Source of the DNA: Alphaproteobacteria bacterium
GTDB lineage: Bacteria > Pseudomonadota > Alphaproteobacteria > Rhodobacterales > Rhodobacteraceae
Reading direction: 5' to 3'
Assembly (NCBI GenBank): GCA_030427405.1
Contig: JAUHXK010000007.1
Coordinates: forward strand, 186,001-250,000
Length of the DNA stretch: 64,000 nt
The position numbers were made by a program, and so were the translations under genes. The notes below the pieces were generated by a model. The model saw only the letters and a program-made list of their open reading frames with translations. It ran no database searches and was not told the origin of the DNA. Shown in pieces: positions 11,575 to 21,632 of this stretch (its first letter is position 1; every line of letters begins with the position of its first letter).

Positions 11575-13446
11575 TCAGCTTGCTGCGCATTCTTCGGCGG
11601 CTTGTCCGTGCTGTGTCTTGTCCCAGAAAAAGGGTTTGCCCAGGAGTTCCCACAGCGCTTTGTACCCGGCCAGGACCCCAAGTGGATAGTACAGCGCCAT
11701 TGTCGGAACCCAAGGGATCAGGAACCGGCGTTTGCCTGCCTCGACCCCCAGCGTGCCCACCAGGAAATTTGCCAGTTCGGCGGCGAAAAACACATAGACA
11801 CAAGCGGACAGGATCGCGGGCGCGACAAGCCCCTGAAACGGCTGCGCCACACCCAGAAAGGTCAGCCAGAACACCCACAGGACCGGCGCCAGCAGGAATT
11901 GCCCGACAGTTCCCAGAAAAAATGCCTGAATACCCAGAAACCGCAGCAACCCCAGTTCCTGCAACAATCGGCGCGGTGATCGCATGTGCACAAGGTATGT
12001 CACCATAAAGCCCTTGAGCCAGCGCGAGCGTTGTTTGACCCATGGCCAGGCACGGAAATTCGCCTCTTCGTATGTGGCGGTGTCGACGACTTCGGTACGA
12101 TACCCCGCGCGGCAGAGCCGCACACCCAGATCCGCGTCCTCGGTCACGTTATGCGCATCCCACCCGCCCAGCTCGATCAATGTGTCCCGGCGGAAAAAGA
12201 AGGTTGTTCCCCCCAGCGGAACGACAAGCCCAAGCCGTGCGATGCCTGGCAGAATGACCCGGAACCAACCGCTGTATTCGATGGTAAAGCATCGCGACCG
12301 CCAATTGGACCGCGGGTTGTAATAGTCCAGAACCCCCTGAAGACAGACAACGTCATCGGGCGCGCTGGCAAAATGTCTGGCGACGGTTTCGATCTGGTCG
12401 GGAACCGGGGCGTCCTCGGCATCCCAGACCCCAAGAATGTCACCCCGGCAGAAATCCAGGGCATAATTCATCGCACGGGGCTTGGTTGCCAGGTCTCCGC
12501 GCGCGGGCACCACAATGGCGCGGATCCAACTTGGCAGGTCAACATTTTCCAGCGCCGCGCGTGTGACCTCATCCCGTTCTTCCAGAACCAGGATCACATC
12601 CAACAACGCCTTGGGATAGGTCAGTCGGCGCAACCGCTTGATCAGGACATCTGCGATTTCCCGTTCCTTGTAGAGCGGGACCATCACCGACACGCAGGGC
12701 ATCCGAAGCGGCACGAGAGTGTCCTTTTTCATCCGGGGGCGACCATAGATCAGAAAGGCGGCCAATCCGGCCAGCCGCAGGGCCAGAAACAGCGCCAAGG
12801 TCAGAACCGCCGCCCAGAACAGGATCGCGCCACCGGTCGCCGGTGCGCTGGCGAAAACGGCCAAAGCGCCCAACAGGCAGGCCAATGGCCGAAGGCGCGA
12901 TTTTGCCGCCCAGTTCCGGCAGCTTTGGTTCGGATCGACCCGGGTTTCCGCGCTTTGTGCCAAATCGGATTTGTAACACCGCGCTATGGCTGCATCGATC
13001 GCCTCGGGCGCGGCCAGAACCGGGGAAACAGCGTAGCCGCAATCGGCCATCTCGCGGCGGATCCGGTCGAAACGGTCCGGGCGTGCGGTTGCAACCAACA
13101 GGACAGGCCCCACGCGCATCCAGGGAAGGACATTATGTTCCAGCCAGAAAGAGACAGGTTTGATCGCGCAAAGACCCGGCAGCGGTGGCGTTCCTTGCAG
13201 ATCCGCAACCTGAAGTCCCGTCTGCTGCGACAGCGCGTCCAGCACATCGGCCCGGCTTGCCCAGCCTTCGGCCACCATAATCTCGCCCAAGGGCGCATTC
13301 TGGCGCCCTTGCAGGTGCAAGGCCTTGTTGACCTGATCCTGCGTGACGATCCCAAGGTCCACCAAATAGGACCCAAGCGGCTTTCCCGCGTGCCTTCGCG
13401 GAACCGCCGATACTGCCAACGGGTGCCGAAGGTTCATTTCGACCAT
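11575..13446 (-). CDS. Family 2 glycosyltransferase with N-terminal MshEN/GspE-N-like domain
   Basis: GT2 motifs 'VWDAEDAPVPDQI', 'VTEDADLGVRL', 'QRSRWLKGF' and multiple TM segments; N-terminus carries two PLGxxLVxxG-type repeats. Confidence 0.88.
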   Translation of the reverse strand: MVEMNLRHPLAVSAVPRRHAGKPLGSYLVDLGIVTQDQVNKALHLQGRQNAPLGEIMVAEGWASRADVLDALSQQTGLQVADLQGTPPLPGLCAIKPVSFWLEHNVLPWMRVGPVLLVATARPDRFDRIRREMADCGYAVSPVLAAPEAIDAAIARCYKSDLAQSAETRVDPNQSCRNWAAKSRLRPLACLLGALAVFASAPATGGAILFWAAVLTLALFLALRLAGLAAFLIYGRPRMKKDTLVPLRMPCVSVMVPLYKEREIADVLIKRLRRLTYPKALLDVILVLEERDEVTRAALENVDLPSWIRAIVVPARGDLATKPRAMNYALDFCRGDILGVWDAEDAPVPDQIETVARHFASAPDDVVCLQGVLDYYNPRSNWRSRCFTIEYSGWFRVILPGIARLGLVVPLGGTTFFFRRDTLIELGGWDAHNVTEDADLGVRLCRAGYRTEVVDTATYEEANFRAWPWVKQRSRWLKGFMVTYLVHMRSPRRLLQELGLLRFLGIQAFFLGTVGQFLLAPVLWVFWLTFLGVAQPFQGLVAPAILSACVYVFFAAELANFLVGTLGVEAGKRRFLIPWVPTMALYYPLGVLAGYKALWELLGKPFFWDKTQHGQAAEECAAS

Positions 13447-13547
13447 GTTCAAACCCTGCCGCCTTGTTTGGCGCCAAGGTCGCTTGACCATGGTTAATTT
13501 GGCGTTAACGCGTGAGAATCACCGCAAATGGCGATCCGCGCACCGGT

Positions 13548-14714
13548 TCAGGCGTGGGCTTTTTTCTCGGCCATCGCGGCGGCGAAACGTTCAAAAAGAT
13601 AGAAACTGTCCTGCGGGCCGGGCGAGGCTTCGGGGTGGTATTGAACCGAATACACCGGGCGATCTTTCACGCGGATGCCGCAGTTCGAGCCGTCGAACAG
13701 CGACTGGTGGGTTTCGACCACGCCGTCCGGCAGCGATTGTGCATCCACCGCAAAGCCGTGGTTCATCGACGTGATCTCGACCTTGCCGGTTTCCAGATCC
13801 TTGACCGGGTGGTTGGCGCCGTGGTGGCCGTGGTTCATCTTGACGGTCTGACCGCCCAATGCCAGCGCCAGCATCTGATGCCCAAGGCAGATACCGAAAA
13901 CGGGGATTTCCGTGGTTTCCAGGACCTCTTTGATCATCGGCACCGCGTAGGTGCCAGTGGCCGCCGGATCGCCCGGGCCGTTCGACAGGAACAGGCCGTC
14001 AGGATTGTGGGCCAGCACGTCAGCCGCCGTCGCCGTGGCAGGCAAGACGGTGACATCGCATCCGGCAGAGGCAAGGCAGCGCAGGATATTGCGCTTTGCG
14101 CCGTAATCCACCGCGACAACCTTGTGAACCGGTGCCTCTTGCCGCTGGTAACCATCCGGCCAGGCCCAGCGCATTTCGTCCCAGCGATAGCTTTGGGCAC
14201 AGGTGACGTCCTTGGCCAGGTCCATCCCCTCAAGCCCGGCAAAACCGCGGGCGGCCGCAATCAGCGCTGCGATGTCGAAATTGCCTTCGGGATCATGCGC
14301 CAGCGCAACATGGGGCGCACCCTGCTGGCGGATCGCACGGGTCAGGCGGCGCGTGTCCACCCCGCCGATGGCGATACGTCCGCGCCGTTCCAGCCAGGTC
14401 TTGAGCTCTTCGGCCGAGCGCCAGTTGGACGGCTCGGTCGGGTCCCACTTGACGACCATGCCGGCGGCAACCGGATCAGTGGTTTCGTCGTCTTCGGGGT
14501 TTACACCGACATTGCCGATATGCGGGAAGGTAAAGGTCACGATCTGCCCCGCATAGGACGGGTCGGTCATGATTTCCTGGTATCCGGTCATGGCCGTGTT
14601 AAAGCACAGCTCGGCCACGGTTTGGCCGGTTGCTCCGAAGCCCATGCCGTAAAACAGGGTTCCGTCGGCCAGCGCCAGACATGCTGTGGGCTTGGACGTG
14701 GCATTCTGGGTCAT
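13548..14714 (-). CDS. carA: Carbamoyl-phosphate synthase small subunit
   Basis: 'GRIAIGGVDTRRLTRAIRQQGA', GATase 'VFGICLGHQMLALALGGQTVKMNHGHHGANHPV', 'SVQYHPEASPGPQD'. Confidence 0.97.
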   Translation of the reverse strand: MTQNATSKPTACLALADGTLFYGMGFGATGQTVAELCFNTAMTGYQEIMTDPSYAGQIVTFTFPHIGNVGVNPEDDETTDPVAAGMVVKWDPTEPSNWRSAEELKTWLERRGRIAIGGVDTRRLTRAIRQQGAPHVALAHDPEGNFDIAALIAAARGFAGLEGMDLAKDVTCAQSYRWDEMRWAWPDGYQRQEAPVHKVVAVDYGAKRNILRCLASAGCDVTVLPATATAADVLAHNPDGLFLSNGPGDPAATGTYAVPMIKEVLETTEIPVFGICLGHQMLALALGGQTVKMNHGHHGANHPVKDLETGKVEITSMNHGFAVDAQSLPDGVVETHQSLFDGSNCGIRVKDRPVYSVQYHPEASPGPQDSFYLFERFAAAMAEKKAHA

Positions 14715-14897
14715 GACGCGACTCTCCTGATGGGTAAATCGGCGCATTCCTAAGGGGGATATGGCGCTGGGTCAAGTGTGTTCAAATTTTGGGCTATTGT
14801 TGTTTTTCAATAGTTTAACCTTTTTCGAGGCCGGTTGTGCCCCGCTTTTTGTTTCTATATGGTCGGGGTTCCGTTGCCATGGGGATGGACCAACAAG

Positions 14898-15383
14898 ATG
14901 GATATGCGATCAAGGGTGAACACCGCCCTGAAGCAAGCAATGAAAGACAAGGCCGCCGAGCGTTTGTCGACTCTTCGCCTTATCAACGCCGCGATCAAGG
15001 ACCGCGATATCGCGACCCGCGGTGGCGCCAGCGAAGAGGCCAAGGGCTGCGGCGACGCAGAGGTGCTTGAGATTCTTGGGAAAATGACCAAGCAGCGCAA
15101 GGAAAGCGCGCGCGCCTACGAAGAGGGCGGGCGTCTGGACCTGGCCGAGCGGGAATTGCGCGAGGTCGCCATCATCGAGGAATTCTTGCCCAAGCAGTTG
15201 GATGACGACGAAATCGCCAAGGCGATTCAGACGGCGGTCAGTTCGACCGGCGCGGGCTCGATCCGCGACATGGGCAAGGTGATGGGTGAGCTCAAGGCGC
15301 GCTATACCGGACAGATGGATTTCGGCAAAGTCGGCCCAATGGTCAAGGACCACCTGTGCGCCGCAGGCGGCAACGGCTGCTGA
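14898..15383 (+). CDS. GatB/YqeY domain protein
   Basis: 'ALKQAMKDKAAERLSTLRLINAAIKDRDIA', 'IEEFLPKQLDDDEI', 'MGKVMGELKARYTGQMDF'. Confidence 0.92.
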   Translation: MDMRSRVNTALKQAMKDKAAERLSTLRLINAAIKDRDIATRGGASEEAKGCGDAEVLEILGKMTKQRKESARAYEEGGRLDLAERELREVAIIEEFLPKQLDDDEIAKAIQTAVSSTGAGSIRDMGKVMGELKARYTGQMDFGKVGPMVKDHLCAAGGNGC

Positions 15384-15398
15384 CCCGAAACAAGGCGC

Positions 15399-15896
15399 CT
15401 AGCGGCAGGCACCGCCGCCGTTGGGCAGTTTCTTAACCAGATCATCATAAAGTGCAATCCGTTCGTCTTCGGACAGGAACGCCCCGATTTCGACCTCGCG
15501 GCCGTCGCCGACAAGAGTGACGTAATGGGGAACAGGCCCCCCATGCCGGTGCATTTCCGGGCGGGCCCAATACCGGTTGCAGGTCCATTCCTTGGCGGCA
15601 TTTCGGGGTGTTTGGTGCACAAGATGTGCCTGATCATCCGTCAGGGTCAGAACTTCCAGCACGCTGCGCGCGCGGTAATTGGCCTCGAACGCCAGCCAAA
15701 GCCCGGCAACTGTTATCAGGAGAAACGGCAGCAGCCCCCAAAGCAATGCCGATCCCAGCACCGCCATCAGCGGGATCAGGCCAAAAGCAAAGACCAATAG
15801 CACAACACCCATCGCACCGCGCGGCGGCAGGGCGTTGTGCGGCCACAGGCGCAGCTCTTGTTCACGTTCCGAAATCTGTGACCAATGATAGGGCAT
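15399..15896 (-). CDS. DUF2244-type membrane protein
   Basis: Two TM segments and 'WTCNRYWARPEMHRHGGPVPHYVTLVGDGREVEIGAFLSEDER' typical of the family. Confidence 0.75.
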   Translation of the reverse strand: MPYHWSQISEREQELRLWPHNALPPRGAMGVVLLVFAFGLIPLMAVLGSALLWGLLPFLLITVAGLWLAFEANYRARSVLEVLTLTDDQAHLVHQTPRNAAKEWTCNRYWARPEMHRHGGPVPHYVTLVGDGREVEIGAFLSEDERIALYDDLVKKLPNGGGACR

Positions 15897-15940
15897 AAGG
15901 CGAAAATAGTGTGTCGATCCTCAGAGTCGATGGTCCGCCG

Positions 15941-16540
15941 TCAGACAACATGTCCCACGCGGGCCCAGGACAGCGCGTCATCCAGCCGATCATCGCCCCA
16001 AAACACCTCTCCGCGAACGACAAAACTGGGCGCGCCGAACACACCCAGCCGGGTTGCGGTGTCGGTTGCGGTCGCAAGCGCCGCCTGAATGTCCGGACCG
16101 CGCGCCCGTGCAAGGGTGGGGCGGGGGTCTTGCTGACAGCGAAACAGAGCCTCGGACAATGCACTTTCGCTCCCGGCCTCGACGCCGTCTTCGAACCAGA
16201 TGCGATACAGCGCCTGGGTAAATTCCTTGCCCCACCCATCGGACATACCCATCAGGGCAACCTGGTTGGCCAGTGCCAAATCCGAGATCGGATAGGGCGC
16301 CGGCAGTTGCGCGTGTATGTGGTACTTGGCGGCCCGGCGTTCGATGTCGCGCCACATATACGCCGATTTCACCGGCTTTCCGGCGAATGGGATGTTCTGC
16401 TGCTGCGACATGACCGTGCGCACGTTGAACGGACGCCAGTGCACCGTCGCGTCATGTTCATTGCACCAATCGTCCAGGCGCATGACGGTCAGGTAGCTGT
16501 AGGTGCTGCCGATGGAAAACCAGAAATCGATTTCGGGCAT
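15941..16540 (-). CDS. 2-hydroxychromene-2-carboxylate isomerase / DsbA-family protein
   Basis: 'MPEIDFWFSIGSTYSYLTVMRL', 'RLGVFGAPSFVVRGEVFWGDDRLDDAL'. Confidence 0.88.
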   Translation of the reverse strand: MPEIDFWFSIGSTYSYLTVMRLDDWCNEHDATVHWRPFNVRTVMSQQQNIPFAGKPVKSAYMWRDIERRAAKYHIHAQLPAPYPISDLALANQVALMGMSDGWGKEFTQALYRIWFEDGVEAGSESALSEALFRCQQDPRPTLARARGPDIQAALATATDTATRLGVFGAPSFVVRGEVFWGDDRLDDALSWARVGHVV

Positions 16541-16644
16541 GGTGATCCTCCGGGGCTGCGGATGGAAGACTACAATACCCGATTTTTGCCGTTCTGGCGA
16601 TAACCGCCCGATTTCAGCGCGGTGCAGGACCTGTTCCCACAAAG

Positions 16645-16676
16645 AAAAAACCCCGCCGAAATCGGCGGGGTTTTCC
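16645..16676 (-). terminator. Rho-independent terminator downstream of ctaD
   Basis: AAAAAACCCCGCCGAAATCGGCGGGGTTTT; CCCCGCC/GGCGGGG stem with T-run in both directions. Confidence 0.88.
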
Positions 16677-16692
16677 TTGATTTGCCTTGGGA

Positions 16693-18351
16693 TCAGTGGG
16701 CGTGGCCCTTGTCCCAATCCTCTTGCTTGGGCAGCTGCTCGAACGTGTGTTCGGGCGGCGGCGAGGGCAGGGTCCATTCCAGCGTATCCGCGTATTCGTT
16801 CCAGTAGTTGTTCTGGGTGATCTTCGCGCCACGCAGCAGGGCGTAGATCACGATCGCAAAGAACAGCAGGAACGAAGCGAACGAGATGAACGCACCAATC
16901 GACGACACAAAGTTCCACTGGGCGAATGCCTCGGGGTAGTCGATATAACGGCGCGGCATGCCCTGACGGCCCAGGAAGTGCTGCGGGAAGAAGGTCAGGT
17001 TGGCGCCGATGAAAAACAGCCAGAAGTGAACCTTGCCCCAGAATTCCGAATACTGACGACCGGTCATCTTGCCAAAGTAGAAATACATGCCGGCAAAGAT
17101 CGCAAAGACCGCACCCAGCGACATCACATAGTGGAAGTGAGCCACCACGTAATAGGTGTCGTGATATGCGCGGTCCACGCCTGCCTGCGACAGCACAACG
17201 CCGGTCACACCGCCAACGGTGAACAGGAACAGGAAGCCGAAGGCGAACAGCATCGGCGTCTTGAACTCGATCGAACCGCCCCACATGGTCGCGATCCACG
17301 AGAAGACCTTAACGCCGGTCGGAACCGCGATGACCATCGTGGCCAGCATGAAGTAGGCCTGCTGACGCAGCGACATGCCAACGGTGTACATATGGTGCGC
17401 CCAAACGACGAAGCCCAGAACACCGATCGCGATGATCGCCCAAACCATCGGCAGGTAGCCAAAGATCGGCTTGCGCGAGAAGGTCGCGATGACGTGGCTG
17501 ATGATGCCGAAACCGGGCAGGATCACGATGTACACTTCCGGGTGGCCGAAGAACCACAGGATGTGCTGATACAGGATCGGGTCGCCGCCACCGGCCGGAT
17601 CAAAGAAGGTGAAGCCAAAATTGCGGTCCATCAGCAGCATGGTGATCGCACCCGCCAGAACCGGCAGGGACAGCAGAATCAGCCACGAGGTGACGAAGAT
17701 CGACCAGCTGAACAGCGGCACCTTGAACAGGGTCATGCCGGGGGCACGCATGTTCAGGAAGGTGGTGATCATGTTGATCGCGCCGAGGATCGAGGAGGCG
17801 CCCGATACGTGCACGGCAAAGATCGCAAGGTCCATGGACATGCCGCCCTCGGTCGTGGACAGCGGCGGGTAAAGCACCCAACCCACGCCCGACCCGAGCT
17901 GGTCATTGCCGCCGGGGCTGAGCAGCGAGGCCACGCCCAGCGAGGTACCGGCGACATAAAGCCAGAAGGACAGGTTGTTCATCCGCGGGAACGCCATATC
18001 CGGCGCGCCGATCTGCAACGGCATGAAATAGTTGCCAAATCCGCCAAACAGGGCGGGAATGACCACGAAGAACATCATCAGAACGCCGTGATAGGTGATC
18101 ATCACGTTCCACAGGTGCCCGTTCGGGGTGCAAGGATCGGCCATGAAGCCTTCCAGGCACATGTACTGAACACCGGGGTGCATCAGTTCAAGCCGCATGT
18201 AGACGGTCATCATGACCGAAATCAAACCGGCAAGTGCCGAGACGATCAGGTACAGAATCCCGATGTCCTTGTGGTTGGTCGACATGAACCAGCGGGTGAA
18301 AAAGCCGCGCTGGTCTTCATGATCATGACCATGAATGGCTGCGTCTGCCAT
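16693..18351 (-). CDS. ctaD: Cytochrome c oxidase subunit I (aa3-type)
   Basis: '[13 protein letters not shown]', '[21 protein letters not shown]', '[11 protein letters not shown]', '[17 protein letters not shown]'. Confidence 0.97.
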   Translation of the reverse strand: MADAAIHGHDHEDQRGFFTRWFMSTNHKDIGILYLIVSALAGLISVMMTVYMRLELMHPGVQYMCLEGFMADPCTPNGHLWNVMITYHGVLMMFFVVIPALFGGFGNYFMPLQIGAPDMAFPRMNNLSFWLYVAGTSLGVASLLSPGGNDQLGSGVGWVLYPPLSTTEGGMSMDLAIFAVHVSGASSILGAINMITTFLNMRAPGMTLFKVPLFSWSIFVTSWLILLSLPVLAGAITMLLMDRNFGFTFFDPAGGGDPILYQHILWFFGHPEVYIVILPGFGIISHVIATFSRKPIFGYLPMVWAIIAIGVLGFVVWAHHMYTVGMSLRQQAYFMLATMVIAVPTGVKVFSWIATMWGGSIEFKTPMLFAFGFLFLFTVGGVTGVVLSQAGVDRAYHDTYYVVAHFHYVMSLGAVFAIFAGMYFYFGKMTGRQYSEFWGKVHFWLFFIGANLTFFPQHFLGRQGMPRRYIDYPEAFAQWNFVSSIGAFISFASFLLFFAIVIYALLRGAKITQNNYWNEYADTLEWTLPSPPPEHTFEQLPKQEDWDKGHAH

Positions 18352-18453
18352 TAGGTGCCTCCTGTTGCAACTAGACCGCGCAGCCAGACCTCTCCGGCGC
18401 GCGGGTTTCACGCTGGTTTTAGATTGCAAGGGGGGCGCCTTCAATGGCCGAGT

Positions 18454-18467
18454 TTGATCTGGATCAA
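18454..18467. promoter_or_regulatory. FNR/FnrL-type binding site (TTGAT-N4-ATCAA)
   Basis: TTGATCTGGATCAA, perfect dyad, about 100 nt upstream of ctaD start (- strand). Confidence 0.7.
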
Positions 18468-18653
18468 GAATAATTGTCGCGGGCAGGCGCCTGCGGCGCG
18501 AAAAAAGCGCGTCTGACGCCGAATATCTGGGGGTAAGGGGCGCGGATTTCAACGATGCCCGTAAACAGAAGGGGGCTGTGGCTCCGCAATCGCGGCTTGA
18601 CCCTTTGCGGACAGACCCGCAGAACATTGTCACGCCATTACCGGAGATGCCAC

Positions 18654-19073
18654 ATGACCGCCTATGACCCCGACAATATCTTCGCCAAAATCCTGCGCGA
18701 CGAAATCCCTTCGACTCGGGTTTTCGAAGATGACGAGACGCTGGCCTTCATGGATATCATGCCGCGCGCTGACGGACATCTGTTGGTGATCCCGAAAACG
18801 CCCTGTCGGAACGTGCTGGATGCCTCGCCGGACCAACTGGCCGCGGTCATCCGGACAGTCCAGAAACTGGGGCGCGCGGTCATGACCGCTTTCGACGCCG
18901 ACGGCGTCACGGTGCAGCAGTTCAATGAAGCCGCAGGCGGGCAGGAGGTGTTCCACTTGCATTTCCACGTTCTGCCGCGGCACGAGGATGTATCCCTGCG
19001 CCCGCCCGGCAAAATGGGGGATTTCGACGTGATTGCCGAACATGCCGAAAAGATACGCGCGGCGCTGAGCTGA
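18654..19073 (+). CDS. HIT-family protein
   Basis: '[41 protein letters not shown]' and '[10 protein letters not shown]' (HxHxH triad). Confidence 0.95.
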   Translation: MTAYDPDNIFAKILRDEIPSTRVFEDDETLAFMDIMPRADGHLLVIPKTPCRNVLDASPDQLAAVIRTVQKLGRAVMTAFDADGVTVQQFNEAAGGQEVFHLHFHVLPRHEDVSLRPPGKMGDFDVIAEHAEKIRAALS

Positions 19074-19715
19074 TCGCGCAGGGCAGCTGCGTCGGGCCTC
19101 ACTATCGTATTCGGTCCGGTGGGGTCCGGTGCCGGGGCGACCGGGCCTATCTCTGACCCAGCGGTCCGAATTGAAAAACTGTGTGGTTCAGCGCGTTGGT
19201 TTCAGGCTATCTGAGGCTTGAATAAATTAGCGTAAAACAGCCTATTACACGCTTATCTTAAAGTGATTTTTTGCAGCATCCTAATTGCCAGCTTTTCCTT
19301 GGCCGGATTGCGAGGATCAGGGTCGAAAACATCGCGCCGAGACGCGGCATACCCACGGAAGGTTTTGCCGAAAAGTGTTGTGCGGATCATCCGATTACGA
19401 GAGATGCCGTTCCGACTATGGGGGCCGGAACGGCAGACTCGTACTCAAACACTTACACGATTTTCGCGGACGAGCCGCGATCACCGGTTAACAAACCACT
19501 CACTCTGAATGGTGATCCTACAATAGCAGCAACTGGGGCGGATGTATGGTCGTTGAATGAAATTTCCCTAAATTACACGCCAAATCGCGTGAAACTTGGT
19601 TAAGATTCTATGGATCGAGAAACAGAAGGCGCGCCACTGCGCGATTGTTGTTTCCGAAAGGTATCAAAACGATTCTCTGGCGAAGCTGGCCAATCCTTGA
19701 AAGCCGCGCGTTTTG

Positions 19716-20372
19716 TCAGGGATCGGGGCCGTCGAAAACCTCTGCAAAGGTCTTTTGCAGGGCAACATCCACATCTCCCATCGTCACGGGCAGCCCCAGG
19801 TCGACCAGCGAGGTGACGCCGTGGTCGCGAATGCCGCAGGGCACGATCCCGGTGAAATGGTTCAGGTCGGGTTCCACGTTGATCGAAATGCCGTGAAAGC
19901 TGATCCATTTCCGCAAACGAATGCCGATCGCGGCGATCTTGTCCTCGGCAGGGTGCCCCAGCGCCGTCAGCGGCTTGTCCTTGCGCTGAACCCAGACACC
20001 GACCCGCCCGTCGCGAATCTCGCCCTGTACGTTGAACTCGGACAGGGCGGAAATAACCCAGGCTTCCAGCTGCTTTACAAACCGGCGCACGTCGTGGCCA
20101 CGTTTGCCGACATCGAGCATGACATAGACAACCCTTTGGCCGGGTCCGTGATAGGTATATTCACCGCCCCGCTTGCTAGGGTGCACGGGAAAGCGGTCCG
20201 GGTCCGTCAGGTCCTCGCGTTTGGCCGAGGTTCCGGCTGTATAAAGAGCAGGGTGTTCCACAAGCCAGATGCATTCTTCCGCCTCGCCAGCGGCAATTGC
20301 CGCCACGCGGGCCTCCATAAAGGCCACGGCCGCGTCGTAATCCGTCAGCCCGTCACTGATTTTCCATTCCAT
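19716..20372 (-). CDS. lipB: Lipoyl(octanoyl) transferase
   Basis: '[20 protein letters not shown]', '[36 protein letters not shown]'. Confidence 0.95.
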   Translation of the reverse strand: MEWKISDGLTDYDAAVAFMEARVAAIAAGEAEECIWLVEHPALYTAGTSAKREDLTDPDRFPVHPSKRGGEYTYHGPGQRVVYVMLDVGKRGHDVRRFVKQLEAWVISALSEFNVQGEIRDGRVGVWVQRKDKPLTALGHPAEDKIAAIGIRLRKWISFHGISINVEPDLNHFTGIVPCGIRDHGVTSLVDLGLPVTMGDVDVALQKTFAEVFDGPDP

Positions 20373-20411
20373 GATCGCCTCTTACCGACCTTGCCGCCCC
20401 GATGAAAGGTC

Positions 20412-21071
20412 TCAGGCCGCTTCTGACAGGCATCTGCGCAGAACCTCGGCATAGGTTTGCGCGCCCTGTGCCCCGGTCAACAGGTATTTGCCGCCAAAAA
20501 CCATTGACGGAACGCCTGAAACGCCGCGGCTGGTCCAGAAGGCCTGTTTGTCGCGCACCGCCGCCGCATGAGCGCCGGATTGCAGCGCCGCCTGTGCGGC
20601 ATCACGGTCCAGGCCCGCCGTATTGACAGCGTCAAGCAGGGTGTCGGGGTCGGACACATCCTTGCCATCGGTGAAATAGGCCTCAAACAGCGCCAGTTTC
20701 AGAGGATGCTGCCGCCCCAGCCCCTCGGCCCAGTCCAGTAGTTGATGCGCGGCGAAGGTGTTGTAGATTCGGCTGTTGTCACCGAAGTTGAAGGCAAAAC
20801 CCAGTTCGGCCCCAAGCGCGGTGATGCGTTCGCGCGCCTGGCGGCTCTGATCGTCGGTCGACCCGTATTTTTCTGCCACATGTTCCCGCAGGTCCTGGCC
20901 ATCGGGGCCCATGTTTGGGTTCAGTTCAAAGGGATGCCAGCGCAGGCGCGCCAGCACATCAAGCTGATGCAATGCGGTATCCAGTTGACGAAACCCGATG
21001 ATGCACCACGGGCATACAACGTCCGAGACAATGTCGATCTGAACCACTGGGCGGGGGTCGGTCTGGGTCAT
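20412..21071 (-). CDS. DsbA-family oxidoreductase (FrnE-like)
   Basis: 'VQIDIVSDVVCPWCIIG' with C-x-x-C, 'GVSGVPSMVFGGKYLLTGAQ'. Confidence 0.92.
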   Translation of the reverse strand: MTQTDPRPVVQIDIVSDVVCPWCIIGFRQLDTALHQLDVLARLRWHPFELNPNMGPDGQDLREHVAEKYGSTDDQSRQARERITALGAELGFAFNFGDNSRIYNTFAAHQLLDWAEGLGRQHPLKLALFEAYFTDGKDVSDPDTLLDAVNTAGLDRDAAQAALQSGAHAAAVRDKQAFWTSRGVSGVPSMVFGGKYLLTGAQGAQTYAEVLRRCLSEAA

Positions 21072-21215
21072 GCGCTGTCTCCGGGCTGGTCGCGGCTGGT
21101 TTTGAAGACAGTACAGATATACCCGCGGGCGCTGATTTCAATCGTCGGGGATTTTTTGCCTCTTCACATCCCCATCGTCACCGACTATACGCCGCTCTAC
21201 CAAGTCATTGGCAGT

Positions 21216-21302
21216 GCGGTCGTGGCGGAATTGGTAGACGCGCAGCGTTGAGGTCGCTGTGGGGTAACACCCGTGGAAGTTCGAGTCTTCTCGACCGCAC
21301 CA
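21216..21302 (+). tRNA. tRNA-Leu (anticodon GAG)
   Basis: Acceptor GCGGTCG/CGACCGC, D-arm, anticodon stem CAGCG-TTGAGGT-CGCTG, long variable arm TGGGGTAACACCCGT, T-arm TTCGAGT, encoded CCA. Confidence 0.96.
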
Positions 21303-21632
21303 TATCCAGAAATCAAGCCCATAAGCCGGTTGTATCGCCACGCGCGTTGGCAAGGCGGCAACAGATTCCGTTGCGGGACATGGTTCAGATTGCCGCGCCA
21401 AAGGATGTCGTCAGGCGGGGCGTGCATTTGGGGCGCAGGGGCAGGGATTGCAGCCCTGCAGACCCCAAACAGGTTGCAAGCCGCCCGTTTCCGCGCTGTG
21501 ACACGCGGGTCGTTGGGCGGAAATCGCAAGACCTTGTGGGTTGGGATCATGTCCGGCGGCAGAATCGTGCTGCCACCGGTCGTAATGCGGGCGCCAAAGT
21601 TCGGGCGCGGGTGCGCCAGGCGCTGACAAGCC

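Noticed and set aside
11986-13497. 503-aa open frame on the + strand
   Set aside because: Antisense to the GT2-MshEN gene, whose motifs are well supported.
14794-14813. CTATTG-TTGTTTTT-CAATAG palindrome between carA and the GatB/YqeY gene
   Set aside because: Short 6-bp AT-containing stem in a divergent promoter region; too weak to call as terminator or operator.
16687-18354. 555-aa open frame on the + strand
   Set aside because: Antisense to ctaD; Arg/His/Gln/Asp-rich translation with no domain.
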